From: Odontesthes bonariensis
Lineage: Eukaryota; Chordata; Actinopteri; Atheriniformes; Atherinopsidae
Direction: 5' to 3'
DNA: 64,000 nucleotides
Assembly (NCBI RefSeq): GCF_027942865.1
Contig: NC_134522.1
Span: 7,050,849-7,114,848, forward strand
Shown piece by piece: positions 12,436-28,800 of this stretch. The notes under the pieces are model-generated. The model was not told the DNA's origin. It worked only from the letters and a program-made list of their open reading frames with translations, and did not search any database. How positions within the stretch are numbered: position 1 is the stretch's first letter; each line of letters opens with the position of its first letter. The translations under genes were made by a program, and so were the position numbers.

Positions 12436-12716
12436 CAGATGGGCTGTTATTGGTTCTGGTTCTGATGGAGGTTTCTTCCTGTTAAAAGGGAGTTTTTTCT
12501 TTCAAGATCAGATTGAAGAGAAGTTTCAATGCAATCTGTTGGTTTCCAACTTTCTTTGAATTGGCTCTGTATGTATGAACTAGACTAATTTGGAATCTAA
12601 TTAATTGAATTTGATTGGATTATGGTTATATTACAATGAATTGGACTTTAATTGCCTTGAGATGATATTTGTCGTGATTTGGCACTATATACATAAAAAT
12701 TTAATTGAATTGAATT
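12436..12716 (+). mobile_element. LINE 3' tail (L2/CR1-type, common in fish)
   Basis: It carries the familiar fish LINE tail features: 'gaggtttcttcctgtt' with 'aaaagggagttttttc', then 'ttgccttgagatgata', then a tail of AATTG repeats. A related tail is at 58920-59150. Only the 3' untranslated end is present; no reverse transcriptase is visible. Confidence 0.65.
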
Positions 12717-14192
12717 CATATTTGAGCCCTGTACATGTTTACAAGTGTGTTTACAGTTAATTTCCATCTTAAATGGGAGGAAAATCTGCAAAATATGAGA
12801 CAATTTAGATAAATATTCTAAACGTACAACATTTTTACATAGACCAGAACCTTTCAGAGCAGTGGAGCAGATACGGGACCAGGCCAAGATCTGGAGAGCC
12901 GCACAGGGACCAACAAGGGTGGTATAGCCAGGACATCAGTATAATTCACTGTAATTAGATTTAATTATCTATCTATTTATTTCTTTTTAGAGCTGGTTTG
13001 ATGGGATTGATGCAGGCTCATTGATCCCAACCAAAACAGCCTTCAGACGCTTCTGTACCAATAATTCAAAACTGGTCCATTTGCATTCATTTCTGATCAT
13101 ATCAAACATGTTGTGCTTACATCTGAGGGCTATAATGTCAAAATTCATGTTGAGCTTGAGGTTAAGGACCCAAATGCAGGATTACCAGATGAGGAGGCGA
13201 AGACAGGCGGTAAGGTGAACAAGGGTTTTAATAAAACTAAACAGAAGGCGCTGATGAGGCTGAGAAACACAGAAGAAAGAGGATGAAAAACCAACAGAAA
13301 GTGACAACAGAACCACATGAAAACCCAGAGAATATAAACTGAGGGAGGACTACAAAATGAACGACGGGGAGGTGGTAAAACTAACAGCAAAAGATCAGGA
13401 TCTACCAAAATAAAACAGGAAATAATGAGATGTTAACCAAAAATATAAAGGAAAACCAGAGCATAGAAAAACTAAGACACCAGAACACAAAAACCCACCG
13501 ATCATCACATATAACAACTTCAGTTTTTACATTCTATTGAAACGAATGAGCAAAATACAAAAAAAGTGACACATTTTAGACATCAACGTGAATGAAAACA
13601 TGCTTTAAATGCATGCACACAGATCCAAATTGTTTAAAAGAAATCACTTTTCCCTTTTATACCTTGATGTGTTTATGAGTTTCTCTGAGGAGCAGCATGA
13701 CTTATCCAGATGAAAGCTGGATTTAAAGTAAGATTAGTTTGATTTACTCTTGATTTCATGCTCAGCTCTCATGAGCCATCAACGATCATCGAGTAAGTAA
13801 GAAGGTATTTGTAAACACCTTCTGCTAAAACACGTTAGACTCCAGACATTTGAAGTGTTACAGAATCCGCACATTAATGTTATGAAGGAGGTTATTATGG
13901 GTTGTATTGTTTTTATGGGATCAGACACCAGGTGTGAGCAGTTTGAAAACTAACCTCGATCAATTATTGAACCTGGTAATATCGCTTTACTGTTTGCCTG
14001 GTTTAGCTGTTACCATGGTAACGGCCCATCTATTATTAAGTATTTGGGAGTGTGGTAGTCGCACTCTGGGTATTTTCGGCTCATGTCAGTGAGGATGTTA
14101 TTGTTGACTGTTGTGCACCATTATGGCTTAAGCTGAGAGATCCCGTCTGTCTTTTTCTGAGCGGGATGTCAGACACGTGAGACGTATTTTCC

Positions 14193-14612
14193 ATGGAGGG
14201 GCCAAAACTGAAACAGGAGAAAGAAGGAGCTGGGAAAACCGTCAGGTTCAGAGTAGCATCTGCCAACAGCGGCCGGGTCCTGACCGAGGTGTTCAAGGAT
14301 GAGAGGACCTGGTGCGTCTCAGCGGCGGACTCCGTGGACTCTGACGGGACCGGCAGCCATGAGGCGGAGCCGGGCGGCCCGCTGACCCCCAGCGAGGCCA
14401 ACCGCCATCTGAACGGCCTGGCGGCGGACGCCTCCGTGGACGAGAACGGCTGCGAACCCGACGACCTGCTCCTTTACGCCAGTGCCAAGAGAGAGATGCT
14501 GTTCAGCAACAAGAGGATCAACATCTGCAGCAAGAACGGGACCATACGAGGGGTGAGGAACAAAGTGAGCGCGGGCCAAGTGCTGTTCAACAACCTCTCC
14601 AACACGTACTCG
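14193..14612 (+). CDS. grxcr1: GRXCR1 first coding exon (glutaredoxin and cysteine-rich domain protein 1, partial)
   Basis: GRXCR1 is an actin-associated stereocilia protein of inner-ear hair cells; human mutations cause deafness DFNB25. This exon encodes about 140 residues: KTVRFRVASANSGRVLTEVF near the N terminus, a variable acidic middle, and RINICSKNGTIRGVRNKVSA then GQVLFNNLSN at the end. These match the start and end of human GRXCR1 exon 1. The ATG at 14193 has a good context (CCATGG), and the exon ends in frame at TCG|GTAAGT. The following exons should encode the glutaredoxin-like domain and the CxxC-rich zinc-binding C terminus. I found neither before tmem151b nor elsewhere in the window, so they are distant, lost, or beyond my reading. 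GRXCR2 is a less good match because it lacks the SKNGT segment. Confidence 0.85.
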
Positions 14613-14906
14613 GTAAGTAGCTCCAAAATAATAAAATAATTATAAAAATTAAACTCCAAGAATCATGCAAACATTTGTGCCTCGTCTTAATACCCGTGAA
14701 ATCTACACACCTCTGTAAAACGAACCGACCTTGAGGTGACATGAGCTTTATTCTCCTCCTTTAAGGGTTCCCTCCGTCACCAGAGAAGGAGGCCGTGGGA
14801 AAAAGAGTGATGGGTGTTGAATTTCAACAGGGAGAACCAGCTGAGGACTGCCTTACAGGATCCATCTTTAATTTACGAATATCTGGGCACAGAGATACTC
14901 ATCAGT

Positions 14907-15239
14907 GACTTTTATTGCTACAACTAACACCAAAAAGTCTAATTCTGCTAATGTAAAGCACTTATAGTGATAAATAATTCATTTTATATGTCAACAACAC
15001 AGGTTAATATCTCAGTTTTCAGAAAATAATGATCTAATAACTCAAAATGTTTATTTACTAACTCATTATTTGACTTTTATTGCTACAACTAATACCAAAA
15101 AGTCCAATTCTGCTAATTTAAAGCACTTATAGTGATAAATAATTCATTTTATATGTCGACAACAACACAGGTTAATATCTCAGTTTTCAGAAAATAATGA
15201 TCTAATAACTCAAAATGTTTATATACTAACTCATTATTT
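14907..15239. repeat. 165-bp tandem duplication
   Basis: 14907-15071 and 15072-15239 are adjacent direct copies starting 'gacttttattgctacaact'. The second copy has a 3-bp insertion (ACA) and a handful of substitutions. It lies just 3' of grxcr1 exon 1. No coding content. Confidence 0.9.
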
Positions 15240-16539
15240 GAAAAGTTTGAGATAATGGTGTGATATTTCAAGATAATATCTCAAAGTCTGACATTAAATC
15301 TCATACTTATGAGATATAATCACCAAATGTTTGACATAGGAAACTTTTCTAGATGTTAACTCATCATTTTTAAGATATAAGACATAATTTTGAGGATTCT
15401 TCATCAACAAATGCTTCCTTATAATATCAATTTCCCAGTCTGTGTGGGTGCTGATTCATATGTATCCCTATTCTAATAATTTAAAAGATTATAGATCAAA
15501 TAATGGACCATAATGCATTTGTAAGCACATTACATTATATTCTGGCTACAATTTCAGGTGATTAAAACATTCAAACCTGCTGAAATCAAGTTAGAAAAGT
15601 TTCCATTTAAGCCACCGTGTTTCAATAAGGACAGAAAAGTGCAACTTAAACAACTAAACCAAATATTTAAAGAGGTTCACTTCATGCTCAGAGACACAGG
15701 AGGAGTTTGGGGAAACACTTTTGTATTTTTATAAGATGTTAGAGGTTTAAATGTCGCTCAGAATTTCATATGATTTTGATATCTGGTGGAGTTTCTCTCA
15801 TTAAATAGGTGAGTTTTGGGAATATTTTGTAAACATTTTGTATGTTCTTACAGGACTGGTTGTACTTCTTATTACATATATCACATGATTCACAAATATT
15901 GCATAAACTTTAACTTTTGCCTTATTTCAGCCATTGCATTAGATTTTATGCTCCATATACAGCTTTGTTCGCAACTTTTATTCAATCTTACAAAGGTTTT
16001 TGGAAACATTTCTCATATTGTATGAAGATTTGTCATGACTGATCAATTGTTTTCTCTTTTTTTTGGAATAAATATAATTGAGTCTGTCAGAAAATGTTAA
16101 TTAAACGTCTTCTCCAAACAGTCCAAAGGTAGTAAGTTTGCTTTCATAAATGGCAGAAAATCAGACTTCTGTCGTTTTAAAGCTGATAAACAATCAATTA
16201 TCTGAGTAGCTGTCAGTTAATTTTCTGTTGATCTGCTATTAACTTCATTTCTAGTTTTAAATCATGACAAATCACAGTAACGTGTTACAGGTCATTACTC
16301 ATCAAAACCTCCCAAACATTGTCACAGATCTCTTTGATTTCATCCGTTTGAAATCCAAATCCTCAAAGTTTTTCAAGCTTTACTCCCTGATTTAAATCTA
16401 ATAATCTCACCTTTCTAACCTTAACCAACTTATTTGCTTATTTTTCACTGCATTTGACATCAACAAAAACCTCCATCTTCAACAATGTTGTCTACAGATA
16501 ATTAAAAAAAACACATATACATGTAATTTGTCTCAAATT

Positions 16540-17850
16540 GTACCTCTTCATTGTTTCTGATCAAGTCAACCGAGGAAGCCTTCCTGTGTTTGTTACCATT
16601 CAATCAGGGACAAGGACTCAGATTTAGGAAATGCTGTCAGGAGGAAGCCAGACTTGATGCACTTATTAATAAAATGAAGAAGCAGGGGGCATTAGTTCCT
16701 ATGGAACTGGAAACCTGCACATCTGGAAAGGCTCCATCAATGCTGAAAGGCCTTGCATATTTCAGTAAGACAATGTTAAACCACACCCTGCATCTATCAT
16801 CCACCAGCATGGATTCGTAGTAGAAGAGTCAAGGTGCTGGACTGACCTTTCACCACCTGAAGACCCAGGAACAGCTAGAATCCTCTATCAGCCAAGAATG
16901 GGACAACATTCCTCTCCCAAAGGTCCAGCAGCTGGTCTCCTCAGTTCCCAGATGTTTCCAGACTGTTGTTAAATGAAGGGGGCAGGCAGAGACGGCCCAA
17001 GGCATATGCCAACTACGCGGTCGCTTAGGGCCCCCACACCACCAGGGGGCCCCAGAGAGCACCGAGACGTTGTGATAAAAAAGTAAATATATACATGAAA
17101 TTAAAATAACATTGAATAATTTAAACGAAATTGTATTACACCAGAAATTTTTATTTTTATTTTGACAAAATACTAATACTAGGTTTATTAATGCCTCCTG
17201 TTGGCTGCTGCCACCGTTGGGCAAAATTATTTAAGTATTGTATTTATTATTTAAGTATTTAATTTTGATTACAACTTTATTTTTCTGTAAGACAATGTGA
17301 ATGTCATTTGATTCTATTTTGTATTTTAAACATTTTTAAATGAAAGAAATTAAACTATTTTACGTGTTTACTATAAATGCAGTCTCCAGCCTGCTGAGGT
17401 TACTTTCAAATAGTTAAATTAATGAGCCATACTTATACATCACTCTTTATGTAGAAGTTAATCAAACCATATTTATGAGTTTGCTATCCCTTTAAGGTTA
17501 AAAACAACAATGACACCTGTATAATGTAAGATGATTGCAAATAATGCTAATGATTGTGGGTCCGTTACACACATAACGGTGTAGCCTATGGAATAATGAG
17601 GCACCTGGAGCTGAGGTGATGGTAGGGGGGCCCCAAATGAAATTCTGCTTAAGGCCCCATAAAGGCTGGGCCGGCCCTCGGGGGAGGCTACACAGTGGGA
17701 AACATGGACTTGTCCCAACTTTTATGAGACATGTTGCTGCCATTAAATTAAAAACGAGCTGCTATTTTAAAATTAAATAGTAAAATGTTTCACGTTTACA
17801 TTTTTCATACGTTTTCTATGTTATATTGTGAATAAAATATTGATTAATGA
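16540..17850. mobile_element. Fish DNA-transposon copy, interrupted by a hAT insertion
   Basis: The left part (16540-16986) contains phrases typical of a widespread fish DNA element with AACCCCAATTCC-type ends: 'accagcatggattcgtag', 'gaatgggacaacattcctct' and 'ctggtctcctcagttccc'. The sequence resumes after the insertion at 17688 with 'gctacacagtgggaaacat' and 'cttgtcccaacttttatgag'. The 89-codon frame at 16551-16820 lies in it. Relatives are at about 46.35-47.15, 49.29-49.97 and 50.6-51.5 kb. Confidence 0.65.
16987..17679 (-). mobile_element. Non-autonomous hAT element (family 1, inverted copy)
   Basis: The termini are CAGAGACGGCCCAAGGC on the left and the complement of GAGGGCCGGCCCAGC on the right. 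The 8-bp flanks ggggcagg (16979-16986) and gggggagg (17680-17687) match at 7 of 8 positions. It is inserted in another transposon copy, whose sequence continues on both sides. A second copy in opposite orientation lies at 22452-22975. No transposase frame is present. Confidence 0.85.
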
Positions 17851-18453
17851 GATTATAATGAGAAATAATTACTCATTATTTGCATTTATCAAAAAAGTTG
17901 GTGATGAGGGTGAGAAGTCATGAGGACAAATCGTGTAAATCAGTGGGCAGCCTCAAACAACCAGGTCAGTTAATTAATTCTTTATTTTTCTTTCGACATT
18001 GATCATACCAACCCAAAATGAACGAGTCGGTTTTGGGTCGGACTTTCCCTTTAAGCGGCAGATTTATGCAACAACGCCTCACCTGCCTCAGTCAGCACCG
18101 TGGACAGCTCCCCGCGGACCGCCACCTCCTGCACACACGCGGACGGATCCTCCCCGAGGGGCAGGGCACGATCCTCCGGCAACATCTTCCATCATGTTAC
18201 TGCGGCACCGACGGATAAAGCAGCGGGCGGGATGCGGGCTTCCCCCGTAGACACGCCGCCTCCCAACCAGCGGAATGATCCCGTTATTCTGGCTTTGGTC
18301 GACTCGGCTCAAAACGTCCCGAAATTCGACCCAAAATGATTGCAGACGCAGCGCTGATCGTCTCGGATGAGAGACGCTGCAGAGGCAGAGAAAGGCAGTG
18401 AAATCGCTCCCTTCTCCCACTCCACGCCCTGTCATCATTTATCAATAGCAACC

Positions 18454-22293
<3,840 letters not shown>

Positions 22294-22451
22294 TCACAAA
22301 GTCACTGATGCAACACGGTGTAGCACCTCTGTAGCATGTGAACCGGTGTGCAGACTCACTGATTCATGCTGTAATGTCACAGAGTATCAGAAACAACTGC
22401 CTGAATCCTGAATGTGTGAATCACCAAAGCAATAACGGTGGTTAGTGTGTG

Positions 22452-22975
22452 CAGGGCCGGCCCAAGCCTTTATGGGGCCTTAAGCAGAATTTAATTTGGG
22501 ACCCCCCTACCATCACCTCAGCTCCGGATGCCTCATTATTCCATAGGCTACACTGTTATGTGTGTAACGGACCCACAATCATTAGCATTATTTGTAATCC
22601 TCTTACATTATACAGGTGTCATTCTTGTTTTTAACCTTAAAGGGATAGCAAACTCATAAATATGGTTTAATTAACTTCTACATAAAGAGTGATGTATAAG
22701 TATGGTTCATTAATTTAACTATTTGAAAGTAACCTCAGCAGGCTGGAGACTGCATTTATAGTAAACACGTTAAATAGTTTAATTTCTTTCAGATGTGCAA
22801 TGATGTGCAAAATGTTCAAAATACAAACACAAAATAGAATCAAATGACATTCACATTATCTTACAGAAAAATAAAGTTGTAATCAAAATTAAATTCAAAA
22901 TTGCTCTCGGGGCCCCCTGGTGGCGTGGGGGCCCTAAGCAACCGCATAGTTGGCATATGCCTTGGGCCGGCTCTG
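22452..22975 (+). mobile_element. Non-autonomous hAT element (family 1) downstream of the tmem151b stop
   Basis: The ends are CAGGGCCGGCCCAAGCC and, inverted, CAGAGCCGGCCCAAGGC. Perfect 8-bp target duplications agtgtgtg lie at 22444-22451 and 22976-22983. It is homologous to 16987-17679 over most of its length but in opposite orientation, with a different internal deletion. It starts about 160 bp after the tmem151b stop codon, so it is probably within the 3' UTR. Confidence 0.92.
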
Positions 22976-25360
22976 AGTGTGTGTGACAGAGAGATCTGGG
23001 AACCTACAAAGATACACACACACGGACAAACTATATCTGTTTGGCTTCCAGTAAACAACCAAGGAGACAAAGACTGTTACATTACACCATCGCCATAGCT
23101 TTGGAGATCTCAGTATGTACAGCGCACATCAAATCTCAAGCTGCAGTTACCTCACAAGACCTCAGCAGAGATCAAATATCTCATGTTCGTTCACCGTATT
23201 TCAGCGACACAAACGCTTCAGACGTGACCAGAAAGGTAAAGCTGGGGCTGATTCGATCATCGACCAGCGGATGGAGGAGTTCACGCAGCACACTCGTCAT
23301 CACAGCAATAACACTGACAGCAAAGTTAACATCTGAAGTGAGGAATATCAGTCAAAATGTTGTTCTTATGCAGTTCACAGTGGTCAACACAGAGAGCTCC
23401 GAATCAAACGAGACAAACGAAAACATTCTGTGATGTCTGAACATCTTCGTTACTCATGTGAAGTGCTGTAATTTATGTTTTTGTTAATCAATAGCTTCAT
23501 CTGTTTTCTTCCTACGTTTCCCAGAATGCCTTTTAACAAACCACAAACTACAGGTTTGAGCTTCCTTTCAGCTTCCGTGTTGTTTGGAGGACAATGAAAA
23601 GACCGGTTTTGTGGTCATTTGACGTTGTTGTGCATCTCGGCTCCTTCAACAATGAACTCTCCTGCTGGTGTGACTGTTGACTGTTGGTGCTATGTGGCAG
23701 CAAACATTCAAACCTCTACAATACGGCACAGTTTTGCTATCTACAAGGGTCTAAGACACACACACGCAAAGAAAAGAGCCTCATCAAAGGTTTTTTAACT
23801 TTGTTAAGAATGGATTTTTGCTTCAACATTTGGTTAATTTGCTTTGAAGCTGAAAAATCGTCACCTTAACGGACTCAAATCACCCAAAATGAAGCGAGCG
23901 ACATGAATAATTTTGTCTTAAATCTTACTTTTCTGCTGCCAACTGCCACGACAAAACCTGCCGGCAACTGTGCTACAAACACATCGACATGCCAGTACAC
24001 CATCATATGTACAGAAAACAAAAAGGACGTCGTCTGGAAAACAACAAAAAATGGGAAAAAAAGTGGGAAAAGAGAAGACCGGGAAAGCCATGCATGAAAT
24101 TTGCATGATTTCTCTCAGCAAAAGACACTGTGTTAACATAATAAAACATACATGAATGTAAACCACCAGCATCAATATATAATGTATGTTATTAAGTGTC
24201 TGTAGTAAAGGGACGGTGCTCCATTTTTAACCTGTAAAATGGTGACTTCACAGATCCACCACACCACTGAAGGAGACTCGTTTTGGGGGGAGTTTACAGG
24301 CCGTATATGCAAATATGTTAATGCACTTGCATTTACACACATAATACAGACGTTTTTATGGCATCTTTTATTGTTTTTGATAATGTGGTGACATCAGTAT
24401 TATGCACACGAGAAATTCTGAATTGTAGTTGAGATGAATGTTGCTGTGAATCGTCTACGACCACATAAATGCTCAGACATGAAACAAAAAAAGGCTTCTT
24501 GTACAAAGTTTCAAACGTTATTGTCATTGCAATCAAATGGGCTGTATTAATAACTTGATTACCTTTCAAAATATGGATTTGAATTAATATTATGCTGGAA
24601 AGAATAAAGTTGAAATAAATGTCCGGAGCTCCCCTCGTGAGTGGTTCAAACTTTCACTGAACACAATTTTACACGCATCAGTAGGAAGAAGAGAGGCGTA
24701 ACTAATGAAATTCAGACTTTTTAATTCAATTTAGACACCTCAAGGCAAGAATATTCTTGCCTTATGCAGCTAACTGACGTGTTTGCGTACTATAGGAGGA
24801 AGTCGTATAGAGGAAGACTGTCCGAAACATCTGGATTTGTAGGATTTAAACAATGAACGGGAAACAAAGCGACAGCTGTGCTATTGTAGATGGCATCACG
24901 TATAAATCCACTTGACTATCCCCGACTATGGATGCTTGATTACTCATATAACATGCAGGTATATCTGGTGACAGCCTGGTGGTGCCAGTCTGAGCTTTTG
25001 AGTTAAAAGGTTGAGATAAGAAAACTACTGAAGTCATCTCCTTTTACAACTGCAAACCCCAGACTCAGACCATCATGCTATCAGCCCAAATGCTCACGTT
25101 ATAAGACTAATTAAACATAAATACACTTGTAAAAAAGCCAAGCAAACAGACAAGTAAGCCATTAATATGGGTAAATTGATTTAAAAGACAAGCCAAAGAG
25201 GTCAAAGTTTCAGGGAAATTCATATTTCATCCTCTGTGAGCTGAAGAGTTTACATTTAATCCACAAAAACAACGTAGATCTGCTCATAGACCGCAACATT
25301 TGACTTTTGGTCTGGTGGGATTTTGAGGGGAGGCACTGGTTGTTCGGTGAAGGTGCTTAA

Positions 25361-25888
25361 CCTTGTAGCACCCAAGCATATGAATAATCATTGAAAAAAA
25401 TCATTTTGGCTCTTCTTGCATCTTTTTGGGTGGGAATAAACCAATATTTTTGGAATTTTTGGAATTGGGCTATTTTTGATCATTTAGGCAATGTTGCATA
25501 TTTGCAACTGTGGGCTTTCCTGATTAATTTTGTTCACAAAACCAAGTCATTCTCTGCAGATCGTTTGGCAAAAAAGGTATAGTGAAAGTTCACCAGTAAC
25601 TGCTGCTACCACAGTAAAATGTATATAATAGACCTTTATTGAACATTCTTAATACAAAGTGCACAACGCAACCATCATAAACTTTCCATTTAACAACAAA
25701 TCAAACAGATTTCACAGATCTTTGTTGTGAAAAAGTGAAGCACATATAAAATGCAAAAAATGTAAAAAAATTTTACACATGAATGTAAATAATGTATGTA
25801 AATTTAAAAAATCAAATAATGTAATGTAAATAAAAATATAAATAAATAAAAAGCTTGTTGCATATCTGCAACTATGGTTGCTACAAGG
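25361..25888. mobile_element. TTAA-flanked MITE (piggyBac-type)
   Basis: The inverted ends are CCTTGTAGCA and TGCTACAAGG, directly bounded by TTAA at 25357-25360 and 25889-25892. Subterminal sequences also mirror each other ('gcatatctgcaactatgg' against 'gcatatttgcaactgtggg'). TTAA targets and CC-starting ends fit piggyBac. The interior is AT-rich without transposase. Confidence 0.8.
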
Positions 25889-28800
25889 TTAAGTCGTAAG
25901 AGTGCGAACAGGCAACTGAGGCGAGTATGAATGTCGTTTGCAGAACCAGATCCGAACACAGGACGGATTGTCGCTCCCAGGAATCGAGGAGAGAACTAAG
26001 AGGCGCAGGGAAACACGGGCAAGTATTTAAAGCAACATAACTCAAAGACACAGTGAGAGCGACCTGATTACTACGCCAGAGACAGGTCAGATAATCCTGA
26101 TGAGGCTTGATGAGACGTAGGTGTGCCGGACTCCACCCTGAAGGAAAGGACCTGCAGCCTGCTCAACACCAAACACCACAATCAGAGCATCATCAGGACA
26201 ACCGGTTTAAATAGTCAGAAGTTTTCTATGACAAAGAGTCCTAAAAATAATGGCTTCTTGTTTAAAAAAAAGTGTTCCCGTGGCTCAGTGTGCCCCAGTT
26301 TAGGGGAAAGTTACTTCAGGTCCGATTGAATCTAAATCAAACCTATTTTAAAGAGAACCTGCATCTTTTAAAAACTAATTTCATTCTATAAATGGTAACT
26401 TAACTAAAGAAATACTGACGTAGAATGAATAAATAAATGTCACAAACAACCAGTCCATTAATTTTTTATACACACTTAATCCAATTCAGGGTTACGGGGA
26501 GCTGGAGTCCATTTGTCACTGAAACTAATGAACATTACAGTTAAATAACAAGTGGCAGAAATGATGGGTGCTTCCAAAATCAATGAGCAAATTACAATAA
26601 AAGTGCACGGTTGCCAAGATACAGAGAGTGGGCCAACTCACCCCACTCTTCCTTTCTCCTTTTGCTTTTCTTCTTGCTGTGACTGTTGTAAAAAGAGCCT
26701 CTAAAACCTGAAAAGTGTTCCAGTCAGTGTAACTGTAAGAAAGATAAGAATCAGCAACAGTTCTTAAAATATCTAATGCAAAAATAATTGCTGTTTTTCT
26801 ATTCACATGAACTATCGGTAACTAATTCAAACCACACATACCAATAAGTGATGTCAAGATTTTTAACTTAGCTCACAATTCTTATTTGAAGCAAAACTTG
26901 CAAACAGACTTAGCTACATCTGACGAAACTGTCACAACAAAACGCTCTGAGTAATACATGAGAGATATGATATGGAGAAGGAAAAACGGGTTCCTCTGGC
27001 TCCTCTTAGTGTGCCTGGTGCAATTAGCATGATTTCCTCATGCCTGAGTGAAAACAGGCAGTCAAAGACCTAAAAAGAGTCGAACCAGTGTCACAGCTTC
27101 GTCTATAGAGAAGCTTTGAAAGAAGAGCTGAAGCACAGCAGAGAGGGAGGGACCTCAAAACTGTATTAATTCTTAAATTTAAGTCCACTTTCTTATCAAA
27201 GTGTCAGCTACGTTTTCTGGTGTCACAGCCTTTAAGTTAACCCTCCTCCGACAGGCCTCGGTGGAAAGCTCAGATTCTTGTGATTGAAACAATGCAAAAC
27301 ATTTTAATTCTTAAATGCAGTTCAGATTCTTTACATTCACAGTATGTTTGAGGTCAGTTTAGACTCAGTGCATGAATCATATCATCACAAATGGGCCTGT
27401 CACAATTTACATTTATTAACTGTTGCCCTGCTACATCATGTTTGAATATTTATTCACTGTTGTGCTCAGTGATCAAACATACAAGGTGTTATTTCTGGTC
27501 TATGTGGGTGATTAAATATGAGAAACTCCCTACATTTAAATGGTACAACTTGTCATAAGTTTAATTTTCTCGGTTAAGTTGCTGTTCTTATATCTAAAAA
27601 CTCCAGGATGTTATTGTCAGGGTACACCTCTGAGAGAGTTTCTGATTTAGTATGAACGTTAAATGAGGACCTGTGTGCATTTGTTGTAGTATTGTAAGGC
27701 TGCTCACATTCACCCTCTTGTCTTTATTCATTTACACAAATCACAGTTAGTTAAACTGCATTGATATAATAGAGTGGGATCAAATGTTTTCCATTCTTTC
27801 ATTAAAGGACAGTCAAGTGTCTCCTTTACTACAGAAATAAAAAAAAAGGAAGCCCCGAAGCAGCTTTGGTTTCAATTCAGTTCAACCTGCTCTTATTGTG
27901 GCTGCTACTTTGACACTTTTTAGGCATTCAGACACGAATTTTCTTATGTTAGAATAGTTCCTCATCAGAAAAAAAACTCTAGGACTCAAATAAAAGCATG
28001 AAAGGGCTTCGCTGTTTGAGAGAAAAATGGAAAACGGTCTTTAGGAATTCTTTTCATTGCGGTATGTTGTGATCTGTGGTGCAACGCAGGAATGCCCATT
28101 TATTTTTTTAGTCATCGTAGAACATACTCACTTCTAACCTGCTGTGATGTGCTTCACCTTCAGTAGTTTGTTACAAAGCCGTTTTTACTTTTCATAAGAA
28201 GGCAAAGACATAACCTGCGTTGAAGAGGAGATGATGGTGGACCCAAATGCAGACTAACAGTGGACCAAATAAATCTTTATGTAAAACAAACGAAAGGAGC
28301 TGCAGATGAGGGAAATAAAAAAAGTAAAGCACAAACAAGCAAATGGGAAATGATTAAGAAGACAATAGAGCTACAAATACTGAGAGGGCCGATGAGTAGA
28401 GTGTGCATGGAGAGCTGGGAAAACCAGGAAAACTGAGGATGATGTCAAGAATAAGAGAACTTAACTTAACTAAACCAAGGACTGACGGTAGATAGAACCT
28501 TTACAGGACATGCGGTGCTTAGCATTCAAACTCAAGAGAAACATGAACACCAACATGAGAACAAACAGAGTTAAACACAAGATGAAACTACTCGAAGGAC
28601 TTGGTAAAGAAACCCTGGAAATAAAACAAGACACGAGCAGAATACAAAAGAGCAAAAAAAAGGTACAGAATAAACTAGAAAACAAAAACCTATAACCTAA
28701 AACCCTAAAAACGCACAAAACTCTACACTTTCACTGGATAGTTGTTCGGCTGAGGCAATAATTTCACACTGATCCTTACTCCCTGATTTCAATCAGCAGA

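Larger units (their letters stand above)
11923..14192. other. Intergenic region between utp25 and grxcr1 (divergent 5' ends)
   Basis: utp25 (minus) and grxcr1 (plus) are transcribed away from each other here. The space holds a LINE 3' tail (12436-12716), a purine-rich interspersed repeat at about 13155-13510 that resembles the one near 28225-28740, and otherwise AT-rich sequence. No further gene is supported; the open frames at 12648-12887, 13021-13218 and 13145-13408 fall in these repeats. Confidence 0.5.
14613..18453. other. Region between grxcr1 exon 1 and tmem151b
   Basis: It holds a 165-bp tandem duplication (14907-15239), AT-rich sequence without recognisable exons, a transposon copy (about 16540-17850) split by a hAT element, and from about 18060 a GC-richer segment that is probably the tmem151b promoter and 5' UTR. 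The 89-codon frame at 16551-16820 is transposon sequence. Confidence 0.5.

Noticed and set aside
16551-16820. 89-codon frame as a possible small gene
   Set aside because: The surrounding phrases match a widespread fish DNA transposon; the frame is non-coding transposon sequence.
23041-23433. 130-codon plus-strand frame after the hAT element
   Set aside because: No domain, no good start context, starts beside transposon sequence, and probably lies in the tmem151b 3' UTR.
26525-26806. 93-codon minus-strand frame
   Set aside because: No recognisable domain, AT-rich, ordinary by chance in this composition.
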